The notes under the pieces were generated by a model. It saw nothing but the letters and a program-made list of their open reading frames with translations. It made no database searches and was not told the DNA's origin. A DNA stretch of 64,000 nt from Collimonas silvisoli. Lineage in GTDB: Bacteria > Pseudomonadota > Gammaproteobacteria > Burkholderiales > Burkholderiaceae_D. Below are positions 24,344 through 33,864 of the stretch, in pieces. The position numbers and the translations under genes were made by a program. The stretch's first letter is position 1; each line of letters opens with the position of its first letter. The DNA lies in NCBI RefSeq assembly GCF_018305005.1, contig NZ_JAGQEG010000013.1:1-64000 (forward strand), given 5' to 3'.

Positions 24344-24404
24344 ATAGCCAGACGATGACCGAAGCGCTGCGCCGCCGCAAGCACGAAGCGCCGGTCGCAA
24401 CTAC

Positions 24405-25970
24405 TTAGTGACGGAAGTGGCGCGTGCCGGTGAGCAGCATGACCACGCCATGCTCGTCGGCAGCATCGATCACTTCCTGATCGCGCATCGAACCGCCCGG
24501 TTGCACCACGCAAGTGGCGCCGGCGTCGACCACCACGTCCAGGCCGTCGCGGAACGGGAAAAACGCATCCGAAGCCACCGCCGAACCAACCAGCGACAAA
24601 CCGGCGTTTTGCGCCTTGATCGAGGCGATCCGGGCGGAGTCGACCCGGCTCATCTGGCCGGCGCCTACGCCCAAGGTCATGCCATTGCCGCAAAACACGA
24701 TAGCGTTCGACTTGACGAACTTGGCAACGCGCCAGGCAAACATCAGATCCTGCAATTGCTGTTGGGTCGGCTGCTTCTTGCTGACCACTTTCAGTTCGCT
24801 CAGGACAACATTGCGCGCATCCGGCGATTGCACCAGCAAACCGCCGCCGACGCGCTTGAAGTCGTACTGATTGATGGCATGCGCCAACGGAATTTCCAGC
24901 AAGCGCACATTCTGCTTGGCAGCAAAGACCTGCTTGGCCTGCTCGGTGAAAGACGGCGCGATGATCACTTCGACGAATTGCTTGGCAACCGCTTCGGCGG
25001 CATTGCCGTCGAGCTCCTGGTTGAAGGCAATGATGCCGCCAAAGGCCGAAGTCGGATCGGTTTGCAGCGCTTTGCTATACGCTTCCAGCGGATTGCCGCC
25101 GATGGCAACGCCGCAAGGATTGGCGTGCTTGATGATGACGCAAGCGGTTTCGCTGAAGGTCTTGACGCATTCCCACGCGGCATCGGCGTCGGCAATATTG
25201 TTGTACGACAGTTCTTTGCCTTGCAACTGCTTGTAATTCGCCAGCGCGCCTTCGACATGGCGGGTGTCGCGGTAAAACGCCGCCGATTGATGCGGATTTT
25301 CACCGTAACGCATTTCCTGCACTTTTTCGAAATGCAGGTTCAGCGTCGCCGGATATGCGCTACGGCTAGCGTGCTGCTTGTCTTCGCCCAGCGAAGTGAA
25401 ATAATTGGTGATCGCGCCGTCGTATTGGGCGGTATGGGCAAATACCTTCTTGGCCAACGCGAATTTGGTGCCGTAGCCGACCTCGCCCTGATTCGCCTTC
25501 AGCTCAGCCAGCACGCCAGCGTAATCGCTAGGATCGCAGAGCACGATCACATCTTTATGATTCTTGGCCGACGAACGCAGCATGGCCGGACCGCCGATGT
25601 CGATATTCTCGATCGCATCCTCCAGCGAGCACTGCTCCTTGGCAATAGTCTGCTGAAACGGGTAGAGATTGACCACCACCATGTCGATCATCGGAATCTG
25701 GTGCTGCGCCAGGGCGGCAACGTGCTCAGGGAAATCGCGGCGGGCCAGGATGCCGCCGTGTACTTTCGGATGGAGGGTCTTGACGCGGCCGTCGAGCATT
25801 TCCGGGAAACCGGTGTAATCCGCGACTTCCGTCACCTTGATGCCGTTGTCGGCCAGCAATTTTGCGGTGCCGCCCGTCGATAGAATATTCACTCCCAGCG
25901 CCGACAACTCTTTTGCGAAATCGAGTATCCCGGTTTTATCGGATACGGAAATGAGGGCTTGTTTAATCAT
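24405..25970 (-). CDS. purH: Bifunctional AICAR formyltransferase / IMP cyclohydrolase
   Basis: Catalyses the last two steps of de novo IMP synthesis. 521 residues. The N-terminal MGS-like cyclohydrolase domain starts [20 protein letters not shown], and the C-terminal transformylase domain contains KHANPCGVA and ends [12 protein letters not shown]. No PurR-type operator is obvious in the 199-bp gap towards fis. Confidence 0.98.
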   Translation of the reverse strand: MIKQALISVSDKTGILDFAKELSALGVNILSTGGTAKLLADNGIKVTEVADYTGFPEMLDGRVKTLHPKVHGGILARRDFPEHVAALAQHQIPMIDMVVVNLYPFQQTIAKEQCSLEDAIENIDIGGPAMLRSSAKNHKDVIVLCDPSDYAGVLAELKANQGEVGYGTKFALAKKVFAHTAQYDGAITNYFTSLGEDKQHASRSAYPATLNLHFEKVQEMRYGENPHQSAAFYRDTRHVEGALANYKQLQGKELSYNNIADADAAWECVKTFSETACVIIKHANPCGVAIGGNPLEAYSKALQTDPTSAFGGIIAFNQELDGNAAEAVAKQFVEVIIAPSFTEQAKQVFAAKQNVRLLEIPLAHAINQYDFKRVGGGLLVQSPDARNVVLSELKVVSKKQPTQQQLQDLMFAWRVAKFVKSNAIVFCGNGMTLGVGAGQMSRVDSARIASIKAQNAGLSLVGSAVASDAFFPFRDGLDVVVDAGATCVVQPGGSMRDQEVIDAADEHGVVMLLTGTRHFRH

Positions 25971-26136
25971 GATGAAAACTCTGGAAGTGAATAACGGGAA
26001 GGAAAAGGGATAAATACATCATGCATCATTGCGAGGGAAGTGCCGCATCCCTTGACGAAAGCCATAGCCTGCTGCCGGCTTTCTGACTCTGCTGCCTACC
26101 GGCTTGGCGTCACTCGGGCATATCTTAAAACCGCGT

Positions 26137-26160
26137 CTTGAAACTGCGCCTTGAAACTGC
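26137..26160. repeat. Tandem CTTGAAACTGC repeat between purH and fis
   Basis: The 11-mer CTTGAAACTGC occurs twice with a 13-bp period immediately downstream of the fis stop, in the 199-bp fis-purH gap. No role can be assigned. Confidence 0.5.
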
Positions 26161-26169
26161 TTCTAAATT

Positions 26170-26403
26170 TTACAAAAGACCGTGCTGCTGCAATTTCTTG
26201 CGCAGGGTGTTGCGGTTAATCCCCAGCATTTCGGCCGCATGCGACTGATTGCCTTCGGCGCGCGCGATCACGGCTTCCAATACCGGTTTTTCAACCGTGG
26301 AAATCACCATGTCATAGACGTTCGACGGCCGCTGCTCGCCCAGATCCTTGAAATATTTTTCCAGGCTTTGCCTCACCACGTCTTGGATACTTTCTTTACT
26401 CAT
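26170..26403 (-). CDS. fis: Fis-family nucleoid-associated DNA-binding protein
   Basis: 77-residue protein consisting almost only of the Fis fold; E. coli Fis has 98 residues, and betaproteobacterial forms are commonly this short. The C-terminal helix-turn-helix (NQSHAAEMLGINRNTLRKKL) is intact. It follows dusB as in enterobacteria, where dusB-fis is one growth-regulated operon. It precedes purH here. Confidence 0.93.
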   Translation of the reverse strand: MSKESIQDVVRQSLEKYFKDLGEQRPSNVYDMVISTVEKPVLEAVIARAEGNQSHAAEMLGINRNTLRKKLQQHGLL

Positions 26404-26522
26404 TCTTTTTTACTATTCTTTTTTTAGGGACTTGCACAATTCCGTCAACGGCGCTATACCGCCACCTTGCTGAAGAAATCTTGCCAAGCCCTGTTTCTTG
26501 TTAATCTTCTTGTTAATCTTGT

Positions 26523-27539
26523 TCAGGCCGCCAGCATCTGCTCCGCCACCCCGTATTGTAACCGCTCCCCAACCGCAAACTGCGATTCGAAGAAGCTATT
26601 TACTGCGACCAGCTGCCGGCTGCAATCTTCCAGCAGATTCATGCGTTGCCGAAATGCCTCGCCGCCAGGCAAATCGCGCACATACCAGCCGATATGCTTG
26701 CGGGCGGTACGCACCCCCAGGTAATCGCCATAAAAACCATAGTGCGCGCGCAAATGCTCATCCATCAGCTGTTGCACTTCCGTCACCAGCGGCGCCGGCA
26801 AATATTCGCCGGTGCGCAAATAGTGATCGATCTCTCGGAAAATCCATGGCCGGCCCTGTGCCGCGCGCCCCACCATGATGGCGTCGGCTTTGGTGAACTC
26901 TAATACTTGCCGTGCTTTTTCCGGCGTCGTGATATCGCCGTTGGCGACTACCGGGATGGTGACCGCCGCCTTGACTGCGGCAATGGTCTGATATTCGGCG
27001 TCACCGTTATAGCCGTCGGCCCGCGTCCGTCCATGCAAGGTCAGCATGGCGATGCCGCTGGCTTCTGCCAGCCTGGCAATATTCAAGGCGTTTTTATTGA
27101 ATCGGTCCCAGCCGGTGCGAAATTTCAGCGTGACCGGCACATCGACCGCACTCACTACCGCTTCCAGAATCTTCGCCACCAGTTGCTCATCTTGCAACAG
27201 AGCGGAACCACACCAGCTGTTGCACACTTTCTTGACCGGACACCCCATGTTGATATCGATGATTTGCGCACCGTGATCGACATTGTATTTTGCACATTCC
27301 GCCAGCATCAGCGGATCGGCGCCGGCGATCTGCACCGCCCGCGGCTCCATCTCGCCATCGTGATTGATGCGGCGCGAAGTCTTCTCGGTCTGCCACAGAC
27401 GCGGATTCGAAGCGGCCATTTCCGATACCGCATAGCCGGCGCCCAGCTCTTTGCAAAGCTGCCGGAACGGTCTGTCAGTAACACCTGCCATGGGTGCCAC
27501 AAAAACATTGTTGCGAAGGAAATAAGGGCCAATATTCAC
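26523..27539 (-). CDS. dusB: tRNA-dihydrouridine synthase B
   Basis: FMN-dependent TIM-barrel enzyme (338 residues) that reduces uridine 17 of tRNA. The N-terminal VFVAPMAGVTDRPFRQLC and the catalytic GCPVKKVCN with its conserved cysteine are present. It lies upstream of fis on the same strand. The 120-bp gap to fis is AT-rich with no separate gene. Confidence 0.96.
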   Translation of the reverse strand: MNIGPYFLRNNVFVAPMAGVTDRPFRQLCKELGAGYAVSEMAASNPRLWQTEKTSRRINHDGEMEPRAVQIAGADPLMLAECAKYNVDHGAQIIDINMGCPVKKVCNSWCGSALLQDEQLVAKILEAVVSAVDVPVTLKFRTGWDRFNKNALNIARLAEASGIAMLTLHGRTRADGYNGDAEYQTIAAVKAAVTIPVVANGDITTPEKARQVLEFTKADAIMVGRAAQGRPWIFREIDHYLRTGEYLPAPLVTEVQQLMDEHLRAHYGFYGDYLGVRTARKHIGWYVRDLPGGEAFRQRMNLLEDCSRQLVAVNSFFESQFAVGERLQYGVAEQMLAA

Positions 27540-27627
27540 GGCGGCGTCACTAACTCGGGATGAAATCAGAAGGGGAAAGGCGTCATTTTATCGCGATTGC
27601 CGCAGCAAGCGGCGTTTTCATAGTCAA

Positions 27628-27732
27628 ATAGGGCTTACGCAAAATTGTCCCGGCAAGGCATACCGACGCAGACAGTTCAAGCGTACGGCCAGGAGGTATA
27701 ACGCCGCTGGGGCAGTTTTGCGTAAGCCCTAT
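27628..27732. mobile_element. MITE-like element with 17-bp terminal inverted repeats
   Basis: A 105-bp segment is bounded by perfect 17-bp inverted repeats, ATAGGGCTTACGCAAAA at 27628-27644 and its complement at 27716-27732. The trinucleotide CAA flanks it on both sides (27625-27627 and 27733-27735), consistent with a target duplication. If the repeats are instead counted from GGGCTT, the flanking duplication is TA. The interior has no ORF. It abuts, and shares one base with, the stop codon of the GGDEF gene. Confidence 0.6.
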
Positions 27733-28847
27733 CAAAGTTCGTCTTCGGCCGCCGTGCTGGAGCTGCGCAGATGCTGGGTCGCGTAATGAATCAGTTCGTC
27801 CAGTCCGCGGCCGTCGGCGCCGTAAGTGGCAACCCCTACCGATAAAGCAAGCCGGATCGACCAGTTTTCGATGTTCACCGGGTGATGCTTGAAATGGCCG
27901 AGAAATGTCTCGGCCAGGTTATCGGCATCCACCGTATCGGTGGCTGGCAACACATACAGGAATTCGGTGGCGTTCCAGCGCCCGCCGCTATCGGTCTTGC
28001 GCAACTGCGCACCGGTATCCTTGGCGAATGCGGCCAGGATATTGTCGGCTACCGCCCAGCCATACAGATCATTGATCTTGTGAAAATCATCCAGCTGGCA
28101 ATACAGAATCGATAACGGCGACTCATCCGTGGCGGTGACCGCCACCGCCTCTTCGTAGACGTGTACGATGCGGCGTCGTGTCAGCAAGCCGGTCAGCGAA
28201 TCAAGTTGCGCTTGCCGCGTCAGCAGATGCGATAAATTGGATTGCTTCCAGATCACTTCGCAAACATGGCCGAAAGCCTGGAACGAAGCAAACCCGGTTT
28301 CTGAAAAATAATCCTGGCTATCCGCATAAAACACCATCATGCCGTGCATGCGGGCCTTTTCCGAGCGCAACGGTATGGCCAGCGCTGCCTTAACGGAACA
28401 GCGCTCCGGATGCGCTTGCCATGGCGCAAACAGCGCATGGAAATCGCTGTCATGGCCAGCCTCCCAATCGGCAATCTGGGCAAACGGTGCGACGTAATCA
28501 AAACAATCCTTGGCCAGATGCCAATGGCTCGATTCATTCAGCGCCTTGCCGACAATCGCCGCCGGTTTGATGGCCGCTCCCGAGTCGTCCTGGCAAAATC
28601 CCACCCACACCAATCGGATATGCGAACTGGCGGGCAAAATCATTTGGCACAGGCGTTTGACGCTTTCACGGCCGCTATAGGCTTGAGGCAGGGTTTGCAA
28701 CAGTTGGTGCAGCACGCCAACCAGCGCCAGCTGTTCGTCATTCAGCGCTGGCGCAGCGGGGGCAGCCTGATTCCCCCCGGTCGATTCGACCAGCTGCTCG
28801 GAGTCAACGGCACGCTGAGCCCAGGACGGAAAGAGATTAAATTTCAT
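27732..28847 (-). CDS. GGDEF-domain protein with degenerate active site
   Basis: 371 residues. The N-terminal half (about 40-195) looks like a GAF-type sensor (ending MMVFYADSQDYFSETGFASFQAF). After the helical linker LTRQAQLDSLTGLLTRR comes a GGDEF domain. The signature Gly-Gly-Asp/Glu-Glu-Phe reads NATEF, and the usual DxDxFKxxND metal site reads QLDDFHKIND, losing the first aspartate. Diguanylate cyclase activity is therefore unlikely. It might sense a ligand, bind GTP, or act through protein contacts. The 190-bp upstream gap holds no gene. Confidence 0.8.
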   Translation of the reverse strand: MKFNLFPSWAQRAVDSEQLVESTGGNQAAPAAPALNDEQLALVGVLHQLLQTLPQAYSGRESVKRLCQMILPASSHIRLVWVGFCQDDSGAAIKPAAIVGKALNESSHWHLAKDCFDYVAPFAQIADWEAGHDSDFHALFAPWQAHPERCSVKAALAIPLRSEKARMHGMMVFYADSQDYFSETGFASFQAFGHVCEVIWKQSNLSHLLTRQAQLDSLTGLLTRRRIVHVYEEAVAVTATDESPLSILYCQLDDFHKINDLYGWAVADNILAAFAKDTGAQLRKTDSGGRWNATEFLYVLPATDTVDADNLAETFLGHFKHHPVNIENWSIRLALSVGVATYGADGRGLDELIHYATQHLRSSSTAAEDEL

Positions 28848-29037
28848 GCTGGCGGCCCCACTGTTGTTTTAGTTCTTATCAGCAAGATTAGCACAGCCCC
28901 CCTGCTTTTATCGCAACTGTTTTTGCAGCAGCTTATACAGATTTATAACGATTTTGGGGGGCTTGCCGCCGAACGTCAACATAAGCGCCAAAACGCCGCT
29001 TGCTTGCACTCGGCAATGATCGCTTACCGGTCTCGTT

Positions 29038-29697
29038 TCATTGGTCAATTTCGTCGAGCGACAAGGCGTCCAGGTGCGCCACATCGGCCCAGCCATCCAC
29101 CCGCAACGGTTGCGGCCATTCGGGATTCCAGCTCAGGCGATTGATGCTGGCGTTAAAAATATCGCAACTGCGCGGCTGCTCCAGGGGCAACTTATGCGCG
29201 CTTCGATAAATACCGTCGAGTACACCGCCATGGGTCACCACCGCAATCCGGCGCAAATTGCCGGGCGCCAGCAATGCCGACAAGGTCGTCACCACCCGCT
29301 CATAGAATTCACGCATGGTTTCCGCCACATGCTGGCCGGCCGGATAGCGGGCATCGACGTCACGCCCCATCAGCGCTGCATACGCTTCAGGAAAACGCTC
29401 GGCCGCTTCCGGGTAGCGCAAACCTTCCAGCGCGCCGTAGCAGCGTTCACGCAGTCCGGCCGCGAGCTGCAAACGAATACCGCGTGCGGCAGCCAACGGC
29501 GCAGCGGTTTGTTGCGCACGCTGCAGGTCGCTGCAAAAAATGGCGTCCAGTGCAACGCCATCCAGGCCGCGGGCCAGCGCTTGAGCCTGGCGCAAACCCA
29601 CCGGATTGAGCGGGATGTCCAGATGGCCTTGCAGACGGCGCTGCAGATTCCAGTCGGTTTCGCCGTGGCGTATCAATAAGATTTCAGTTGTTGACAT
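29038..29697 (-). CDS. Histidine phosphatase family protein (GpmB/CobC-like)
   Basis: Two-histidine phosphatase superfamily member of 219 residues. The RHGETDWN motif near the N-terminus supplies the phosphorylated histidine (residue 10), and VVTHGGVLDGIYR the second histidine. Substrate cannot be deduced: the family includes broad-specificity phosphatases and alpha-ribazole phosphatase. It is the last gene of a probable tyrS-dtd-ybhB operon, 22 bp after the YbhB-like gene. Confidence 0.88.
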   Translation of the reverse strand: MSTTEILLIRHGETDWNLQRRLQGHLDIPLNPVGLRQAQALARGLDGVALDAIFCSDLQRAQQTAAPLAAARGIRLQLAAGLRERCYGALEGLRYPEAAERFPEAYAALMGRDVDARYPAGQHVAETMREFYERVVTTLSALLAPGNLRRIAVVTHGGVLDGIYRSAHKLPLEQPRSCDIFNASINRLSWNPEWPQPLRVDGWADVAHLDALSLDEIDQ

Positions 29698-29719
29698 GTG
29701 TTTTCTGCAAGGCCGGCGC

Positions 29720-30355
29720 TTACAAGGCTGGATTCAAGGTGTAAAGACTGACAATCGATGTCTCGGCCAGAATATGCCCACGCATGGCCGCCAGCACTTG
29801 CGGCCCGGTAAATTTGCCGTCGACCGGCAAGCGCGCGATATCGAGTGCGTACAAGGTGAAAAAATAGCGGTGCACGACCTCGTCGTTCCATGGCGGGCAG
29901 GGACCGTCGTAGCCGAAATAATCGCCGGCCATCGCTGCATCGTCGGCAAACCAGCCGGTGTAGTCGTTCAAGCCATGACGGGCGCCAGCGATAGGGCCGT
30001 CATGAATTTCCGGACCTGGCTTACCGCGTGAGGTAATCCCGTCGCTAAAGGTCCCGGCTTCAATCGACGTGGCGTGCGGCGGCAGGTCGACCAGCACCCA
30101 ATGAAAAAAATCGACGCGCGGCAGATCGGCCGGCACGGTCTTGCCCTCCTGATTGACGTCGTCGCCGCGCGACGGCACATCGGGATCGTGGCACACCAGC
30201 ACCAGCGATTTCGTGCCGTCCGGCGGCTCGCCCCAGCCCAGATGCGGGTTGTGGTTAGCAGACAAGGTGATGCGGGTCTCGGGATGCACCACGGCGAAAG
30301 CGAATTCGCCTGGGATATATGCACCGTCGTTAAAAGAATGGCTCCAGAGTTGCAC
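29720..30355 (-). CDS. YbhB/YbcL family (PEBP-like) protein
   Basis: 211-residue phosphatidylethanolamine-binding-protein fold. The ligand-site signatures are visible as VLVCHDPDVPSR and VDFFHWVLVDLP, and the GxPGPEIHDG and GYDGPCPPWNDEVHRYFF-type stretches complete the pocket. It is longer than E. coli YbhB (about 158 residues) because of an insert around residues 55-85 and a C-terminal extension. No signal peptide, so cytosolic. Function of bacterial members is poorly defined. Confidence 0.85.
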   Translation of the reverse strand: MQLWSHSFNDGAYIPGEFAFAVVHPETRITLSANHNPHLGWGEPPDGTKSLVLVCHDPDVPSRGDDVNQEGKTVPADLPRVDFFHWVLVDLPPHATSIEAGTFSDGITSRGKPGPEIHDGPIAGARHGLNDYTGWFADDAAMAGDYFGYDGPCPPWNDEVVHRYFFTLYALDIARLPVDGKFTGPQVLAAMRGHILAETSIVSLYTLNPAL

Positions 30356-30399
30356 GATTAGCTCCTGTCGGTAAAGTAGTCAGGCTACGGTAAAACCAT

Positions 30400-30858
30400 T
30401 TATGCTTTGGCGAGCGGCGGTTTCACCTGTAACCAGAAAGTCACCGGACCGTCATTGGTCAGGGACACTTTCATGTCGGCGCCAAAACGGCCGGTCGCTA
30501 CCTGCGCATGCCGGCTTGCGGCTTGCCCGGCGAAATAGTCGAACAAGCGGCGGCCCTCTTCCGGCGCCGCGGCCGGTGTGAACGACGGCCGGGTCCCTGA
30601 TTGCGTATCCGCCGCCAGGGTAAACTGCGGCACCAGCAGCAGGCCGCCGCCGACGTCGCTCAAGCTGAGGTTCATCTTCCCAGCATCGTCGGCGAACACG
30701 CGATATGCAAGCAACTTGCTCAACAACGCATCCGCTTCTTTTTCGCGGTCTCCGCGTTCGGCGCACAACAATACCATCAAGCCGCCATCGATGGCGCCGA
30801 CGGTGACGCCATCCACCACCACACTGGCCTGGCTGACTCGCTGCAACAGGCCGATCAT
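30400..30858 (-). CDS. dtd: D-aminoacyl-tRNA deacylase
   Basis: Trans-editing enzyme (152 residues) that hydrolyses D-aminoacyl-tRNAs, notably D-Tyr-tRNA. It begins [17 protein letters not shown]. The active-site segments are PQFTLAADT (commonly SQFTL in other species) and the cis-proline motif [11 protein letters not shown]. It overlaps tyrS by four bases, which couples the proofreading enzyme to the synthetase most prone to D-amino acid charging. Confidence 0.95.
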   Translation of the reverse strand: MIGLLQRVSQASVVVDGVTVGAIDGGLMVLLCAERGDREKEADALLSKLLAYRVFADDAGKMNLSLSDVGGGLLLVPQFTLAADTQSGTRPSFTPAAAPEEGRRLFDYFAGQAASRHAQVATGRFGADMKVSLTNDGPVTFWLQVKPPLAKA

Positions 30859-32141
30859 GCGCTCAGCGTCACCCGGGCAAACTTGCGCTTGCCGACCTGT
30901 ATTACAAAGGTGGCTGCATCGATCTTCAAGCCTTTGTCGCTCACCACGGCGCCGTCAATCCGCACCCCGCCCTGCTCCACCATGCGCAACGCTTCCGAGG
31001 TGGATGGGCAGAGATTAGCCTGCTTGAGCAACTGGCCAATGCCCAGCGGTGCGCCGCTCAAGCTCAGTTCAGGAATATCGTCCGGGATGCCGCCCTTGGC
31101 GCGATTGTTAAAATCGCTCAAGGCGTCTTCCGCCGCTTGCCGGCTGTGGAAGCGCGCCACGATTTCCTGCGCCAGTGCGACCTTGATGTCGCGCGGATTC
31201 TGGCCGCCATCGACTTGCTCCTTGTAAGCGGCGATCTGCGCCAGCGACTTGAACGACAACAACTCGTAATAACGCCACATCATGACGTCGGAAATGCTCA
31301 TCACTTTGGCAAACATGGTGTTGGCCGGTTCCGTGATGCCGATGTAGTTGCCCTTGGATTTCGACATCTTCTCAACGCCGTCCAGCCCCTCCAGCAAAGG
31401 CATGGTCAGGATGCATTGCTGCTCCTGGCCGTAATCCTTCTGCAATTCGCGGCCGACCAGCAGATTGAATTTCTGATCGGTGCCGCCCAGTTCCAGATCG
31501 GATTGCAGCGCTACCGAATCGTAGCCCTGCATCAGCGGGTACAACAGTTCGTGCACCGAAATCGGGGTGCCGGCCTTGAAGCGCTTGGTGAAATCTTCGC
31601 GCTCCAGAATCCGCGCCACCGTATATTTGGCCGACAACTGGATCATGCCGCGCGCGCCGAGCTTATCGGACCACTCCGAGTTGTAGCGGATTTCGGTACG
31701 GGCCGGGTCCAGCACCAGGCTGGCCTGGGCGAAATAGGTCTTGGCGTTTTCTTCGATTTGTTCGCGGGTCAGCGGCGGCCGCGTCACATTGCGTCCGGAC
31801 GGATCGCCGATCATCGAGGTAAAGTCGCCGATCAAAAAAATAACGTTGTGTCCCAGATCCTGCAGTTGCCGCATCTTGTTCAGCACTACCGTATGGCCGA
31901 GATGCAAATCGGGCGCGGTCGGGTCCAGGCCCAACTTGATGCGCAAAGGTTTACCGCTTTGTTCGGAACGCTGCAGCTTGCGCGCAAATTCGCTCTCGAT
32001 CAGCAGTTCGTCGACACCGCGCTTAGTGATCTCCAGCGCCTCTTGGGCCCGGTCCGACAGAATCAAAGGAGTGTTTTCGGCAGCAGAAGCAGAAGTAGTA
32101 ACGGCGGCCTTCGGTGATGCGTTTTGAGAATCGTGAGCCAT
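30855..32141 (-). CDS. tyrS: Tyrosyl-tRNA synthetase
   Basis: Class I aminoacyl-tRNA synthetase of 428 residues. The HIGH-type motif reads HLGH ([15 protein letters not shown]), and KMSKS is intact within [12 protein letters not shown]. The C-terminal S4-like RNA-binding domain covers about residues 365-425 ([18 protein letters not shown]). An N-terminal Ala/Ser-rich stretch of about 25 residues precedes the catalytic fold. First gene of the tyrS-dtd operon and divergent from the M23 gene. Confidence 0.96.
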   Translation of the reverse strand: MAHDSQNASPKAAVTTSASAAENTPLILSDRAQEALEITKRGVDELLIESEFARKLQRSEQSGKPLRIKLGLDPTAPDLHLGHTVVLNKMRQLQDLGHNVIFLIGDFTSMIGDPSGRNVTRPPLTREQIEENAKTYFAQASLVLDPARTEIRYNSEWSDKLGARGMIQLSAKYTVARILEREDFTKRFKAGTPISVHELLYPLMQGYDSVALQSDLELGGTDQKFNLLVGRELQKDYGQEQQCILTMPLLEGLDGVEKMSKSKGNYIGITEPANTMFAKVMSISDVMMWRYYELLSFKSLAQIAAYKEQVDGGQNPRDIKVALAQEIVARFHSRQAAEDALSDFNNRAKGGIPDDIPELSLSGAPLGIGQLLKQANLCPSTSEALRMVEQGGVRIDGAVVSDKGLKIDAATFVIQVGKRKFARVTLSA

Positions 32142-32238
32142 AAAAATCCAGCGAAAATAAAATCTAAAAGAGGTGCGCTTCCGCGCATATCACTGCGAAA
32201 ACAAAGGGTTACAGAAATCGTCTGTTACATTAATCGGA

Positions 32239-32266
32239 TTTATCCCGTTAGCGTCTAAGGTATAAT
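32239..32266 (+). promoter_or_regulatory. Putative promoter for the plus-strand M23 gene
   Basis: A perfect -10 box TATAAT (32261-32266) lies 16 bp after TTTATC (32239-32244), in the 212-bp gap divergent from tyrS. The -35 match is weak, so the call rests on the -10 box and the orientation. Confidence 0.5.
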
Positions 32267-32353
32267 CCGTGATCCCTTTTAATCCCGCCGCAAGTCGTTC
32301 AATCAAACAACAGCACAAGAATCGGTAGCAAACGGCAAATTTTAACGTATTGC

Positions 32354-33769
32354 ATGTCTCTCAAAGATAAAATCATCAACTTGCGCTCCAGTATCAAGCC
32401 GTTTTTCGCGCAGATACCCGCGCGGGTCTATGCCTCGTTTGCCGATTCCACGCCTAAAACCCGTATTGTCTCCGCTTCCGCCGTATTGCTGACCCTGATT
32501 GCATTTGGCGCAGCCGGGGTTGCTCCGATGCCAATGGGTTCTGACGAAATCTCGGTAAAAGCGGTGGCTAAGCAACTCGAATTGCCCAGCCTCGGCGAGC
32601 AAATCGCAAAACTTGAAGCTCAGCAACAGCTGTATATTGCCGAAGACAAGATGCGCGCCGGCGATACCCTGGCGACCTTGCTGACGCGGCTTGGCGTGGA
32701 CGACGACGAGGCCAGCAATTTCATTAAATCGGACAGCAGCGCACGCGCCGTGCTACGCCTCAAGACCGGCACCGTGGTACAAGCGCAAACCAGCAATGAC
32801 GGCGTACTGCAGATGTTGCGCGCGACGATTGTCGACGGCCGTGACAACACCCCCAGAAATCTGCTGATTCGCCGCGACGGCGATAAATTTACTGTTGCCG
32901 AAGAAACCGCCACGATCGAACGACGCATCGAAATGCATACCGGCGTGATTCGCTCCTCGCTATTCGCCGCCACCGATGCCGCAGATATACCGGATAGCGT
33001 GGCGTCGCAAATCGTCGCCATGTTCGGCACCAACATCAATTTTGCCTCCGACCTGAAGCGCGGCGATCACTTTAATATCGCCTATGAAACATTTTGGCAA
33101 AACGGCCAGTTCATCCGCGCCGGACGTATCCTGGCCGGCGAGTTCATGAATGGCGGCAAACCATTCCAGGCCGTCTGGTTTGACGACCCGGGCAGCAACG
33201 GCCAGGGCGGCTACTACGGTTTCGACGGCAAATCGCTGAAAAAAGCATTTTTGAAATCGCCCCTGACCTTTACCCGCATTTCTTCCGGCTTCTCGATGCG
33301 GGTGCATCCTATCTTGGGCAAATGGAAAAAACACACCGGAGTCGACTTTGCCGCCACCACGGGTACGCCTATCCATGCCACCGCTGACGGCGTGATCGAC
33401 TTTGCCGGCGTTGAAAGCGGCTACGGCAACGTGGTCATCATCAAGCACGATAGTAAATATTCAACTGTATATGCACACATGAGCCGCTTTGCGCCGACCT
33501 CGCGCAAGGGCGGCAAGGTGAGCCAGGGCGACGTCATCGGCTATGTCGGCATGACCGGCTGGGCTACCGGCCCGCATCTGCATTATGAGTTCCGGGTTGC
33601 CAACGAACCGCGCGACCCGATGTCGGTAGTGGTGCCTACCGCAACCCCGCTGGCCGGCGCCGAATTGCAGCGCTTCAACGCAGTTGCTGCCGATATCACG
33701 CACCGCTTTGCCTTGTTGAGCGGTAGTGAAGCAATTGCCGCACCGGCTGCCAAACTAGCTTCAAAATAA
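32354..33769 (+). CDS. M23 metallopeptidase with N-terminal anchor (MepM-like)
   Basis: 471-residue predicted peptidoglycan DD-endopeptidase. One transmembrane helix (about residues 38-56) is followed by an OapA/LysM-like region starting near DKMRAGDTLATLLTRLG, then the M23 domain. Active-site residues are complete: His327 and Asp331 (HTGVD), His375 (YAHMS), His408/His410 (PHLHYE). The layout resembles E. coli MepM, which cleaves D-Ala-mDAP crosslinks to allow wall growth. It is followed by anmK, a muropeptide-recycling kinase, which fits a wall-turnover role. Confidence 0.9.
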   Translation: MSLKDKIINLRSSIKPFFAQIPARVYASFADSTPKTRIVSASAVLLTLIAFGAAGVAPMPMGSDEISVKAVAKQLELPSLGEQIAKLEAQQQLYIAEDKMRAGDTLATLLTRLGVDDDEASNFIKSDSSARAVLRLKTGTVVQAQTSNDGVLQMLRATIVDGRDNTPRNLLIRRDGDKFTVAEETATIERRIEMHTGVIRSSLFAATDAADIPDSVASQIVAMFGTNINFASDLKRGDHFNIAYETFWQNGQFIRAGRILAGEFMNGGKPFQAVWFDDPGSNGQGGYYGFDGKSLKKAFLKSPLTFTRISSGFSMRVHPILGKWKKHTGVDFAATTGTPIHATADGVIDFAGVESGYGNVVIIKHDSKYSTVYAHMSRFAPTSRKGGKVSQGDVIGYVGMTGWATGPHLHYEFRVANEPRDPMSVVVPTATPLAGAELQRFNAVAADITHRFALLSGSEAIAAPAAKLASK

Positions 33770-33864
33770 ATTTGCAGCATGCCTCGGCCCTGCTGAATCT
33801 GGAATAAACATAGAACCGTTGTCAGGTCGCTAGTAAAATCAGCTGATCTCACAACGGTTTTATT

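Noticed and set aside
27732-28847. Active diguanylate cyclase
   Set aside because: Signature residues for catalysis and one metal ligand are missing.
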